Of a stretch of 64,000 nucleotides of DNA, positions 44,304 to 54,795 are shown piece by piece (the first letter of the stretch is position 1; each line of letters opens with the position of its first letter). Made by a program: the position numbers and the translations under genes. This stretch comes from Leucocoprinus leucothites (lineage: Eukaryota; Basidiomycota; Agaricomycetes; Agaricales; Agaricaceae), in the NCBI GenBank assembly GCA_013368445.1, contig JAACJO010000006.1, positions 1,550,001 through 1,614,000 on the forward strand. Direction: 5' to 3'. The notes beneath the pieces are model-generated. The model had not been told where the DNA came from and did not search any database. It worked only from the letters and a program-made list of their open reading frames with translations.

Positions 44304-45716
44304 ATGCGCAGGGCAACTATTCTATTTGCTGTTGCCGCTACTATCACAGCTTCACCTACGTTACCCTTGGACGACCCACAGGATACGAAACGGCACTTTC
44401 ATCGACGGAACGGTTTACCCCCAATATCTCAGGTTATGATGGCCCTTGAGATGCAATCTATAGCCTCAAAATCGTTGTCTACCTCAACAGTGGCTACCAG
44501 TTCAACGAGTCATATATTTCCTTCGTTAATGAGCGCCTATCTTCCTGCGGCAACGCTCCCGTACTCTGGACCTGGCATTCTGATTCTACCGGAGTCTTCA
44601 TCGAGCTCTCAGGGGACCACTCCTACTCCCACATCAAATGCGACAGCCACATCGATGCAAGCCAACTCGTCACAAGATCCAAGCCATATGTCTCCTACTA
44701 TGCGCCATCTCGCTGTGTTTGGAGGTGCTTTTGCGATTATTATCTTTTTGGTTGCGTGCTGCTTCTTCGTGATGGATCCGCGTATCTGGAAGTCATGCGC
44801 AGCATCTCGCAAAGATAAACTTCGCCTTGCACGCGCACAGCGGTTTGGACAACGGCCGTTGCCTTCATGGATGCGGATTACACCTAGCCCTGCATCTCCC
44901 GATAACTCGTTTGAGAAGAAGGGACTACCAATGCTTTCGCCTTATCCATATTCTCTTTCTGATGGCCTTAAGAGCAAATTTTCGATGACTACAGCTTCAG
45001 ACTATAGTTACTGTGACGATTCCTTTGATACGTCGGCTTCCTCCCCACAGATGCCTACCCTTCCTTACAATGGGCATGGTCGCCCTCCGGCCCTTAGTCC
45101 GCCTTTACCGACCTATGCCGCTTCGACAGATCGTGTTGGAAGACCGGCCACCCTTCCTGTCCGTCCTCCTCGCCCTCCGACCACAGATAGCCCAGCGATG
45201 ATAGAGTCGATTTACTATGCCGATGTCGATGATCCAGGCTTTTACCAGCATCCAAACCCGATTGTCCTTGGTTCCGCTTCACCGATCATCAACAACCCTC
45301 CGTCGACGTCTAGCATTAACCCCCAAGCACAAGCCCATCTTAACTTGCCGCCGAGCCACCAGTTCTTCTCGTCCACCGCTCTGGGAATGGACGCACTACA
45401 ACGTCACAACCGCAGTCGAAGTGTACCGACATTAGACACACTTTCGACGTCAATTAGGCGTCTCTCAGGTGCTTCTAGTGTCACTCAGGAAACTGTGGAG
45501 AGTGTCGGACCAGAGTCGGAGTGTTCGCAGCAAACTCTAAGGCCGCATAGAAGCCGGGCGAGTACTTCTGCTGTTTCGTGGGTACGATACTCTGAATTCC
45601 AGCAACAACATCATCTCCGACTGCAGCAGCAGCAGAGTAAATCTAGCGAGCGTCCTGCTTCGGGTCAACTGGCGAGTTTTACGAAGGATCGAGACGATAT
45701 TGGGACTGCACATTAA
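44304..45716 (+). CDS. Signal-anchored Ser/Thr-rich single-pass membrane protein
   Basis: Single exon, 470 residues, unusual here where most genes have introns. N-terminal signal peptide (RRATILFAVAATITASP), a Ser/Thr-rich, glycosylatable ectodomain (about 20-130; SSSSSQGTTPTPTSN), one transmembrane helix (about 138-155, LAVFGGAFAIIIFLVACCFF) and a long cytosolic tail of about 310 residues rich in Pro, Ser and Tyr, with clusters such as LPVRPPRPPTT and a Gln/His-rich end. The layout resembles fungal cell-wall stress sensors (Wsc/Mid2 class) but there is no WSC cysteine domain, so this is only an analogy. Function unknown. Confidence 0.75.
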   Translation: MRRATILFAVAATITASPTLPLDDPQDTKRHFHRRNGLPPISQVMMALEMQSIASKSLSTSTVATSSTSHIFPSLMSAYLPAATLPYSGPGILILPESSSSSQGTTPTPTSNATATSMQANSSQDPSHMSPTMRHLAVFGGAFAIIIFLVACCFFVMDPRIWKSCAASRKDKLRLARAQRFGQRPLPSWMRITPSPASPDNSFEKKGLPMLSPYPYSLSDGLKSKFSMTTASDYSYCDDSFDTSASSPQMPTLPYNGHGRPPALSPPLPTYAASTDRVGRPATLPVRPPRPPTTDSPAMIESIYYADVDDPGFYQHPNPIVLGSASPIINNPPSTSSINPQAQAHLNLPPSHQFFSSTALGMDALQRHNRSRSVPTLDTLSTSIRRLSGASSVTQETVESVGPESECSQQTLRPHRSRASTSAVSWVRYSEFQQQHHLRLQQQQSKSSERPASGQLASFTKDRDDIGTAH

Positions 45717-46070
45717 ATTGAAAGACAAGCATCTGTGGTTAGCTTAAATCGTCGATCTAGAGTGGTCTATTGATATGTATCGGAAATAGTCGAGCAAGTA
45801 TTTTGGTTCAAGTCGATGAACTTGTGGCTTTCTCCGATTCTAACCAAGTCACCGCACTCCGGCTCGGAGACTTACTCAAAGTTTCTGACTAAACTACTGT
45901 ACGCCTAGGAATATCTAATCGCGACTGAGAAACCCACAAGATCTCCATCAGGTCTTTTCTAATCACCTAGTGCGAGATACGCTAAACCATGTATATTGAG
46001 CTATATTTAGTTGCCCAACCCCAAGTCACTGATCGCTATGAGTTGAATGTCCCATCGACGAACGTCTGTT
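45717..46070. other. Intergenic, convergent 3' ends
   Basis: Between two stop codons on opposite strands. Nothing recognised. Confidence 0.6.
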
Positions 46071-46724
46071 CTAACTGCTGAGCTGCTGCTTAATACTTTT
46101 GAGCACTGTTTCCAATTCTTTTATTTTTGCCAGCGCTTCCTCCCGGTTTTTTCTTCTTGATGCCTTATTCTCTTCATATTCTTTCTTGTTCACCAGCTTT
46201 GTTGTCTCTACCTCTTTCCGCCACAGTTCATCATCACTTGATAGTTTCGTCTTGAATTCGTCTAGTTGCGCCTTAAATGTCTCGAATATCTTCAACGTTT
46301 GATCAGGCATCGACGGAGGATGGGGTTTAACGGGAAATAGAAGAGAATACTGAGGAACATTGTTGCCCGAGCTTCCATCTTTAGGGGCGGATGGTACAAT
46401 GGCCAGAATGTACTGGTTCTGATCGGGACATATTTTGACTACGGTGTCGCCGTCGCCAATTGTCGCGGAAGGGTTGTCTGGTACTACAACGAGATGTAAG
46501 AGAAATACTGTCTAGGCTTGATAACACGCTTGGGTACCTGAGATTACAACGTCCAGATGATTGGTTTGGGCGGAAGGATTGAATGAATCGTCGGTGAGAC
46601 CCAAATTTCTCTTTAGTCCCTCTTTTACGTGCTTTTTCAGGTCGAGAACCGTGTCGGACGCAGCGATATCGAGGTGATTAATGCGCGTTTCATCGACGTA
46701 GACTGAGACGACTCGGCGAGACAT
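46071..46724 (-). CDS. Small protein with ubiquitin-like N-terminus and coiled coil
   Basis: Exons 46724-46538 and 46483-46071 give about 199 residues. The N-terminal half (VVSVYVDETRINHLDIAAS, VLDLKKHVKEGLKR) has the strand-strand-helix pattern of a ubiquitin-like fold, followed by VVISVPDNPSATIGDGDTVV. A linker leads to a charged coiled coil at the C-terminus (FKAQLDEFKTKLSSDDELW ... EEALAKIKELETVLK). I recognise no named family. Fungal crinkler-type proteins also begin with a ubiquitin-like header, but the resemblance is weak and the size is small. Confidence 0.6.
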
Positions 46725-47812
46725 GTTGAAAAACAGTTAGGACACTTGAAGCAGGCTGAGCGCAAACCAAGGGAGTTTTTTTTACGTATGGAATCAGGGA
46801 GCAAGCACGCAACTGGCTCTGAATGCCAGTAAAATATTAAATGAAGAGAAATTGTAGCGGAGAGGTTCAATCATATCGGGGGAGTTACTTGGTTTCAGGA
46901 CCTCCGGCCACATGAAGCGATTCGGTGCCATGACTTAAAATGAGTCCTTCTCCGTACGGGTCGTGGCTATTGAAACGAAGTTGAATGTTGAATGTTGAAT
47001 ATCCGCGGCCGAATAGCCCCTTCGGAGCCAATGGGAACCTTCCAAAGACTTGGTGTGTGAATAGTGAATAGGGGTTTTATTAAAGCGGAGAATGAAACCC
47101 TGAGGTTGCATGCCAGCCCACGAAGAACTGGCTTGGCCTATCGTACTGAAAGTGTCACTCAAAGGGCCGAACATCTCATTTGACAGTTACATTGTGCCAA
47201 TCCGAGCCCTTGGACGACAAACTTCGCCTGTCTTTGGAAAGGCCTAACCCTAGAAGGTCTCTCTCAGATTCTTATCCACATGGCTATCCTGCTTTATTTC
47301 TGATCGAGAGTTGTGGCAGAGAAGAAAAGATGTTGATCATCGACCAGCTTCGCACGTTGTGCAGCAAAAGGCAAACAGCGGTGAAGGGTCGTAAGGGCGT
47401 CGTAATTCATGCTGAACGTGCCTGAGCATGAGGTTGGAGTGAAGGTTCAGGGATTTCATCTCAGCAGACATAATTCAGATACAACGGGATAGACTCCAGC
47501 TTGAAGACGAACTTTCCCAGCATTAGATGATATCCCCCGCCAAGATGCGTGTTTCGTTTTGTTACTATGCGTGTTTTCTCACAACCCATTCGACCCTTCT
47601 TTTCGGTGAGTACATATGTTACCTAACGCGTTAGAGCTGTCTAACGATGCCAAATTATAGCAATGCATCGTCTGTGGAGTAAAACCTGACCCGCAGAAAG
47701 TTGATTGACAATCCTTCTATTCGTGTCATGCTTGTAGGTGAGGAATGTATTTTAATCCGAGCCAGCCCTCGATTTTCATCATCATTTCCTCCCTCCCCAT
47801 ACTTTCAGCCTC
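46725..47812. other. Intergenic
   Basis: About 1.1 kb before the first 7TM gene. A direct pair TTGAATGTTGAATGTTGAAT lies near 46980. The open frame 47180-47425 has no recognisable domain. Confidence 0.5.
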
Positions 47813-49014
47813 ATGGATAGTGCTGCGATTGAGGCCTTACTGCAGCTCGACGATGCGCTAAACCTCTCGGCATCTATGCTTTGTGCATTGACCTATGGCA
47901 TTGCATTAACTTTCTATTGCGTATGTATCTGCTCCCTATATCGTCGGCTCTGTAGGGATTCAGAGCAACGAAAAAATACCTGGATTGCATTCGCATACAC
48001 CACCTTCGCAATCATTTGTGCAACAGCCTATCTCGCATTTTCGCATTATTTCATTCAAATGTCCTTCGTCTTCCATCGTGATTTTCCTGGAGGACCGGCT
48101 GCATACGAGGGCGCAGTACTATCCACACAACCACCTTTCGTTGCAGGTTTAGTTTTCATAGCCATGTTAGACTGGCTTACGCTAGGCGTTCAGGTGAGTT
48201 CACTATACCTGGGACTTCCATTATTCAGCAGTGATGTTTTATAGATCTGGCGCCTCTGGGTTCTTTGGAGAGTTACCAAGTACTTTCCATATATTATCAT
48301 TCTGCCTGCAATCCTTCTCTTAGGGTGCATAGGTGAGGGGTTGTATACTCAGTATATCCACCAATAATCTTGACACTCGAGAATGCAGGGATTGGCTTCG
48401 CTACAGCAGTTGATCAGGCGCATCCGAATATATCCCCTCAATATTCTTACTTCATTGGCATCGCGTTCTTTGGACTTCCGCCAGTCACCACCGTCTTCGT
48501 CACAAGCCTTATGGTTGCTCGGATCTTGTCGATTCGAAGACGTCATATCAAAATAATGGGTGGGTGACTCTCGACTCAATATATACTTTGGTTATAACCA
48601 GCCTTACTTGTAAGGAGAATCCGACATGACGAGGCGGTACACAGGCATTGTGTCAATACTCATCGAATCTTATGCCCTCGATGCTTTCTGGTCTATTGGG
48701 TTAATTGTGTCTTATGGACTTACATATGCAGCGCCACGGCCTGCTGCTTGGGCTATTTTCATCCAACCCTCGCTCAACGTGAAGGTGAGAAGTTTATATC
48801 TAAGCTGCTTCCAATCTTTACGAAATCTTACTTTCCGCTTAAGGCCATTGCACTATTCCTAATCGTTTACCGAGTCTCAAAGGGGAGTGCTTGGGATGGA
48901 AGCACCGAGAGACAGCTCACAAGCATAACGTATAACTATGTCTTCCACACCGGGAGCGAGCTAGCTACAGGGCCATTCACATCGACAACAGCAGAGGCAG
49001 CCAGTGCGATATGA
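47813..49014 (+). CDS. Orphan seven-transmembrane protein, array copy 1
   Basis: Exons 47813-48193, 48245-48332, 48389-48559, 48615-48784 and 48844-49014 total 981 bases, 326 residues. Seven hydrophobic segments: LCALTYGIALTFYCVCIC, TFAIICATAYLAFSHY, FVAGLVFIAMLDWL, IIILPAILLLGCIGIGF, YFIGIAFFGLPPVTTVFV, IESYALDAFWSIGLIVSYG and the last ending ALFLIVYRVSKGSAW. Conserved loops include FHRDFPGG and SIRRRHI. The short N-terminus is probably outside and the tail cytosolic, as in receptors, but no ligand-binding or G-protein motif is recognised. Function unknown. It is the most divergent from the duplicated pair further on. Confidence 0.8.
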
Positions 49015-49899
49015 AGGGCTTCCTGTTGTGTGACTCGTTCCACAATTTCCCGATGTCACCATATGGTGTAGGCACCGCTAAATGATGTCATGTAGTACGT
49101 GCCGATTGGCGAGGCGTCCGACGTTGGTGATTTCTCACATTCTGTGCAACAGGTTCTGACATTGATTCCTCAGGCTGTGAACACCACAACCAGAGAAGCG
49201 TATTTGTGAAATCAAACCCCCGCTTGGTGACTCTAACAAACCTCTGAGCGGCTCGTGGTGCCAGTGTATCTCATCTCACCCGAGGAAATTATTAGTCGTT
49301 ATTAAACCCAAGATGGCAAATCCATAAAAACCCTGAATCGGCTTGTGGATTTCCGACTTAAGGCTCTGAAGAAAGGGAGATGGTCTCGGTCGGGCTGATA
49401 CAAGTGGCAGTACTATGTCTTTGCACCTTTGCCCCACTTCGCTCTTCGCCCCATTTGAGTACCGCGAAGACGCAATCGCACCTTTGTTAGAGATTGGTCA
49501 CGGTGGACTTGGTGGCTTTTTGTGCAGTTTGTGGGGTTTCAATGGTCAAGCTAGTGACAAAGCTCACAGCTTTAGTAGAACGCCTCTCTTTGGCCTCTCA
49601 AGGTTTTGGCCAATCACTCTAGCTCGAGAGTGAACTGTCTTTCTTTAATAACGTAGAAGTTGCCATGTTTGTACTAAGTTGATCTATGCTTCGCCTCAAC
49701 ACCGGCCAAATCCCTTGAAGTTCCGAATCGGCGCTCATGACGATATATATCGGCCCTTTCCGCCACCAACTACGCTAGTTTCAAGTATATAATTAGCCTG
49801 ATGCAAGACTGATTGACAAGGCTTCTATTTGGGTGGAGGTGCGCATTTAAACCTTGCTTGTTTCATGGAGTGTGCCCTTCCAGACCCTCCCAGGTTGGA
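49015..49899. other. Intergenic within the 7TM array
   Basis: No gene recognised. TATATATCGG near 49743 may serve the next gene. A frame upstream of 49900 would add a 29-residue non-conserved leader and is not used. Confidence 0.5.
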
Positions 49900-51065
49900 A
49901 TGGCGAGCCGAGATGCGGACGCTCAGGCGATTCTACGACTTGAAGAAGCGTTGAATCTCGCTGGGTCCATGCTCTGTGCCGTTTCATATGGCGTTGCATT
50001 CACTTTATACTGCATATGTGCCCGCTCTCTACGCCGGCGACATCGAAAATCCGGTCAGGGGAAGGGCGCTGTCATTGCACTCGTCTATACGACCTTCGCA
50101 ATGGCTTGTGCAACGGTGTTTCTTGGGCTCACGCACTACTTCATTCAAATGTCCTACGTGTTTCATCGTAACGATTTTGCTGATGGTCCTCTCATCTACG
50201 AAGCCTACAAGCTGGGCTCTCAACCACCCTATGTTACGAGTTTGGTTTTCTGGGCTATGCTGGACTGGTTGACGCTAGGAATACAAGTAAGTTGAATGCT
50301 ATCATTATAACCCTTCCTCACTAGGCAAAATACATTCTATAGATATGGCGCTTGGGAGTCCTCTGGAGAAATTCCCGCTACTTTCCTTATGTCATGGTAC
50401 CACCCACTGGTCTGTTAATAGCATGTGTAGGTGAGTAATGAAAAGATCTGTGTTAGCAGTTATTATGACTGATCAAAACTCACAGGAGTCCATCTAGCGA
50501 CAGCGGTTGACCAAACCCACACATTAGACCTCGTCAATCTTAATTATTCTTATTTCCTTGGCGTTGCATTCTTTGCAATCCCCCCAGTGACCACAATTCT
50601 CGTTACTGCTCTAATGACCCTCCGTCTCAGTCTGATTCGTAGACGGCATATCCTTATAATGGGTATGCAAACATTCCGAATAATCCTACGCAAAATCCGC
50701 TGAAATTCCGGTCCAGGAGAAACCGATGTGTCAAAGCAATACACAGGGGTAATTTCAATGCTCATCGAGTCTTATGCACTTGATGCAACCTGGTCTACCG
50801 CAACTCTCTTGACCTATGCATTTCCTCAATCTCTCGTTTCCAATATTTTCCTTCAAAGTTCAGTCAATGTGAAGGTGCGTACCAGAATCTTCTACTTGAT
50901 CCGGCTTACGGAAACGATGATTCCAAGATTATTGCCCTGTTCCTCCTTGTATACCGAGTGGCCAAAGGGAGAGCTTGGGAAGCTCACACTGAAGGACAGC
51001 TCACCAATTCACATACTTTCCGTACCACCACCGAATTACATTCAGCAGCATCCTGGCCCGCTTGA
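49900..51065 (+). CDS. Orphan seven-transmembrane protein, array copy 2
   Basis: Exons 49900-50286, 50343-50430, 50486-50662, 50717-50874 and 50928-51065 total 948 bases, 315 residues. Same fold and intron positions as its neighbours: after VQ before IW, inside the C-x-G junction of helix 4, after the IMG of RRRHILIMG, and after VNVK. Helix signatures: LCAVSYGVAFTLYCICA, FAMACATVFLGLTHYF, SLVFWAMLDWLTLGIQ, ISMLIESYALDATWS and ALFLLVYRVAKGRAW. The short tail ends TELHSAASWPA. Function unknown. Confidence 0.8.
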
Positions 51066-52167
51066 CCCCTGCTTACCCTTCGTCGCTTCATTGAATTTAC
51101 CTTGATATCCTGATATCATTAATACCCTCCGTTCGCCTTGATTTGCGCATTCCTTGTATATTATATCGACATGATCCTAGAGCCATAATTATGTACCAAC
51201 AGCCTGATGCATAATGCAATTTGTCACCTCCAACCTCCAGAACATTTCCCCCAATCTGCCAAGTCACGGACCAAGGTATAATTATGGGTAACCGATATAC
51301 TCAAGTGTACAATATTCAGGCCTCAGGTTTTAGATTTAGTCCTAGGACTGCGGGTTAACAGCCATCGGACAAGTTATGCTGTCAGCACTCATCCGAAAAG
51401 CAGTGAGTCCCACACTGCCAATCCGAAAAGCCCGACCAGATTCCCCATGCGACTTTTAACATGAGGGGTGGGAGGAAAATATGAGGTTAGGTCGCCAGTC
51501 TACCCCTATTAGCAATGTGATTTCTAGTTTACTGCCCTATTTGGTTTGGCACGTGGCTACAGGAAATCGCGGCCGCGGACATCGCAATTTCTGAGTTTAT
51601 GATGGGGCCTTATCAGGTCTGTCATACACCTGGAACCTACTGTCGGAGGTCCACCCCTGCCGACCTATGAAGCTCACACTAATAATATCTGGAGGTTAGT
51701 CTTCTCGGAAAGCACCTGCCAATCAACTTTGACTAGGCCTTTACCTTGAATTGCCTATTTGACTTGAAGAATACTGAACCAAACCGTCGGGATAGCTAGG
51801 CAAATCCTTCTCCAAGTCTCCTTGAGCCGTTGTCTCAGACGAAGCCACTTTGCGTCTGGCTCAGGTCACACCGTACATATAAGATACCAATGCCATGCAT
51901 TGCCTCCGCAATGTACTTATTCACCTTCGATTATTCATGCACCGCCCATCAATAAGTCTAGCTCCTGATACCGATCTCTATTTCAGACTAGAACACTTGG
52001 AGATATAGATGCCTGGTATGCCGGGTCCACAATGCTTATACGTATTGTGCGCCTCGCATGCTTCTATTTGGATGAAACCCGGAGGTTCATACCATTTAAC
52101 CCAGATTCCTACCTCTTCCATCAAAATTTCGAACCGATCTCTCCCCTCACATTCTCAATGCACCAGG
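51066..52167. other. Intergenic within the 7TM array
   Basis: From about 51640 on this flank resembles the flank of copy 4 (see repeat). A TATA-like ACATATAAG lies near 51877. The frame starting at 52009 would add a 53-residue leader; the conserved start is 52168. Confidence 0.55.
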
Positions 52168-53830
52168 ATGGAAAACAACACTGATATACCTCCTGATCTC
52201 CGAGCCTCATTACGACTCGATGAATCCTTCGACGTCTTCGCCTCCATGTTATGCTCACTAACCTACGGCATTGCATTTACTCTGTACTGCATCGTGGTCC
52301 ATTCTCTGCACCACCGCCTTCGACAGCCCTCACAACATAAAACGGCTTTCATCACACTCGGTTATACGACATTTGCCATCGTGTGTGCAACAGTGTACCT
52401 TGTAATGACGCATTTTTACACTCAAATGGCCTACGTATTTCATCGTGACGATCTCCCCGGAGGACCCCTTATATATGAGAGTCTAGTGCTCTATACGCAT
52501 CCTTCTTATCTTGTTTCTGTGCTGTTTTTTATAATGTTAGATTGGCTGACGATGGCAGTTCAGGTGAGCACAAGCTTAAAGTTACTTAATATGGCTTCTC
52601 GGTCGATTTTAACATGCGATTAATAGATCTGGCGTCTTTGGATTCTGTGGAGAACTACCCCAATTTTCTTATATGTTATTGTACTGCCGGTTTCCCTCTT
52701 GCTTACGTGCATAGGCAAGTGGAGACAAGTCGTGTCCACTATTGAATGGTTCTCTGACGTGCGCCCAAATTTTTATCTGGTAGGAGCCGACATAGTCGTG
52801 GCAGTCAACCAAGCGCACATAAACTATTTCGCTTTAGACTACTCTTTCGCCATTGGTCTCGCATTTTTTGGGATACCAGCGGTAACAACGATCACTGTTA
52901 CCTCCCTTATGGTTCTCCGTCTGGCAGTGATTCGAAGGCGCCATATCGACCTCATGGGTAAGTCATTTTTTCCCTGACTACCAGGAAAGTGCCTGAGCAT
53001 CTTACATACCGGAAATCTAACATACTTTACACAGGACATTCGACTGGTTTAGCAAAGCAATACACAGGCATAATCTCGATGCTCGTTGAGTCTTACGCTC
53101 TCGAAACTGTCTGGTCTATCGCGATCATTATAACGTACGCGATTCGTTCGCCTATGATATGGGCCATCTTCATTAATTCCTCTGTTAATATAAAAGTGAG
53201 TATTCCCCCCCTACCTTTTCCCCAGCGCTTTCTATGTTTTTCAATTCGATACAAAAATTGGGGCTGGGCGCTGATTATTGTTATGATAATGATTCCGTTG
53301 TGAATCACAAATTTCCAGGTCATCGCTCTCTTTTTGATCGTCTACCGAGTTGCAAAGGGAAAAGCGTGGCAAGCGCATACTGAGCAGCAGATCAGCTCTC
53401 TGAGGTGCAATGGTAATCTCAATTTCCAGAATTCGGACGCTAGTAGTGATTTGGGACTGGCTACGGTACACCAAAGGTTTTCAACAAGCAGGGCGAGGCC
53501 TGCATCATGATGATACACCTATTAATACCTGTCATCCTTAGCCCAGGAAAACATTTGTACCAATATGCATTACAGGATCAATACCAAAGGAAGCTAATGC
53601 TACGGAAAAAGAGAGAAGGAATAATATCAACCTTAAAGGGAGAACCTACCAGGATTAAACTGACCAAACCGATGACGCCAAAGTGGCCTATCGGGTTTAG
53701 TACGCCAAGGAGCTGGTAAGCAGTGAAGGCAGGCGGTCCCCTCGTCGGCCCAATTAGAATGCTACCGCATAAGGAGCCAGCCATTTGTGAAGGACTGATT
53801 ATATGTGAAAGTTTCACGGGCTCCGAAGGG
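51640..53830 (+). repeat. Tandem segmental duplication, unit 1
   Basis: Contains the third 7TM gene with promoter and 3' flank. Matching landmarks to unit 2 at an offset of about 2.6 kb: GAGGTCCACC(C/T)CTGC upstream, ACATATAAG, the AAAATTTCGAAC stretch before the start, the gene itself (about 80 percent identical protein by eye) and 3' flank landmarks such as GTGGCCTATCGGGTT. Limits are approximate. Confidence 0.85.
52168..53510 (+). CDS. Orphan seven-transmembrane protein, array copy 3
   Basis: Exons 52168-52563, 52627-52714, 52784-52957, 53035-53195 and 53319-53510 total 1011 bases, 336 residues. Seven helices as in the neighbours; signatures LCSLTYGIAFTLYCIVV, FAIVCATVYLVMTHFY, FIMLDWLTMAVQIW, FAIGLAFFGIPAVTT, ISMLVESYALETVWS and ALFLIVYRVAKGKAW. 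The second intron begins with GCAAGT where the other four copies have GT, so it is a GC-AG intron; the exon side ATAG makes a good match to U1 RNA. The tail has SLRCNGNLNFQNSDASSD, matching copy 4. Function unknown. Confidence 0.82.
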
Positions 53831-54795
53831 TAGCTTTTTACCGCCGAATCTTTGTAGATGGCAGTCTTGCCACGAGATGGTAGGTTGGTTTTACAACTCG
53901 AACAATGCGATTTTTAGTTTACAGCCCTCCGTATGCCAGGACAGGACTCGTGTATATCGCGTCAGAGGACCATCCTTATGCAGATACAGTGCCCCTTTCC
54001 AGCTAAACATAAACTCCCGAAAAGAAACAAACTTGGATCGGACCTATCAAGCTGCCCTAGGCTCTGGAGGGCTGACAATGCCGGAATATCCCGGACATGG
54101 CCCTCGGAGTGCCGGAAAGGATAGGTTTAAGTTTAATCCTTACGCGGTCAATCTCTAGCGAAAATTCACCAGACATAATCGGCCAAAATGACCAACTCCT
54201 GATCGGATCCCCGCCAACATATGACAAGGTCCTGGGCGAAATAGTGAGCAACTGAAAACCGCAGAGGTCCACCTCTGCTGATTTATCAAGCCCACATAAC
54301 AGTCTCTTCTAGAAGTTAGTCTTCTCAGAAGACTTGCTGGTGAACCTTTGCTAGGATTTCACCTCGAATCGGCTTAATATGACGGCTTATTTGACTTAAA
54401 GAATACTGAGCAAGCGGAATCATTGAACTGGGATAGCTAGGCAAATCTGTTATTTCAGACGAAGCGACTTAGCGTCTGACTCAGATAAAGCAGTACATAT
54501 AAGGTACCGGTCCTACGCATTGCCTCTGCAATGTATTCACCTTCGCATTGTTCATGCACCGCCCATCCGAGTCAATGATTCTGGCTCCTGGTATCGATCC
54601 CTATTTTAGGCTAGACCACTCGGGGATAGATGTCTGGTACGCCGAGCCCACCGCACCTATACGTGTTGAACGCCCAGCCCCTCAACGCGTGCTTCTATTT
54701 GGATGAAACCAGGAGGTCCGTATTTAACGCAGACTCCTGCCTCCTCCATCAAAATTTCGAACTGGTCTCTCCTCTCACACTCTCAATGCACCAAG
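53511..54795. other. Intergenic within the 7TM array
   Basis: First part is the duplicated 3' flank of copy 3, last part the duplicated 5' flank of copy 4, with ACATATAAG near 54497. An antisense open frame in the 3' flank is discussed as a finding. No other gene. Confidence 0.55.

Noticed and set aside
52009..52167. Leader extension of 7TM copy 3, also seen before copies 2, 4 and 5
   Set aside because: The leaders are not alike between paralogues except within the duplicated pair, and the conserved helix layout begins at the downstream ATG.
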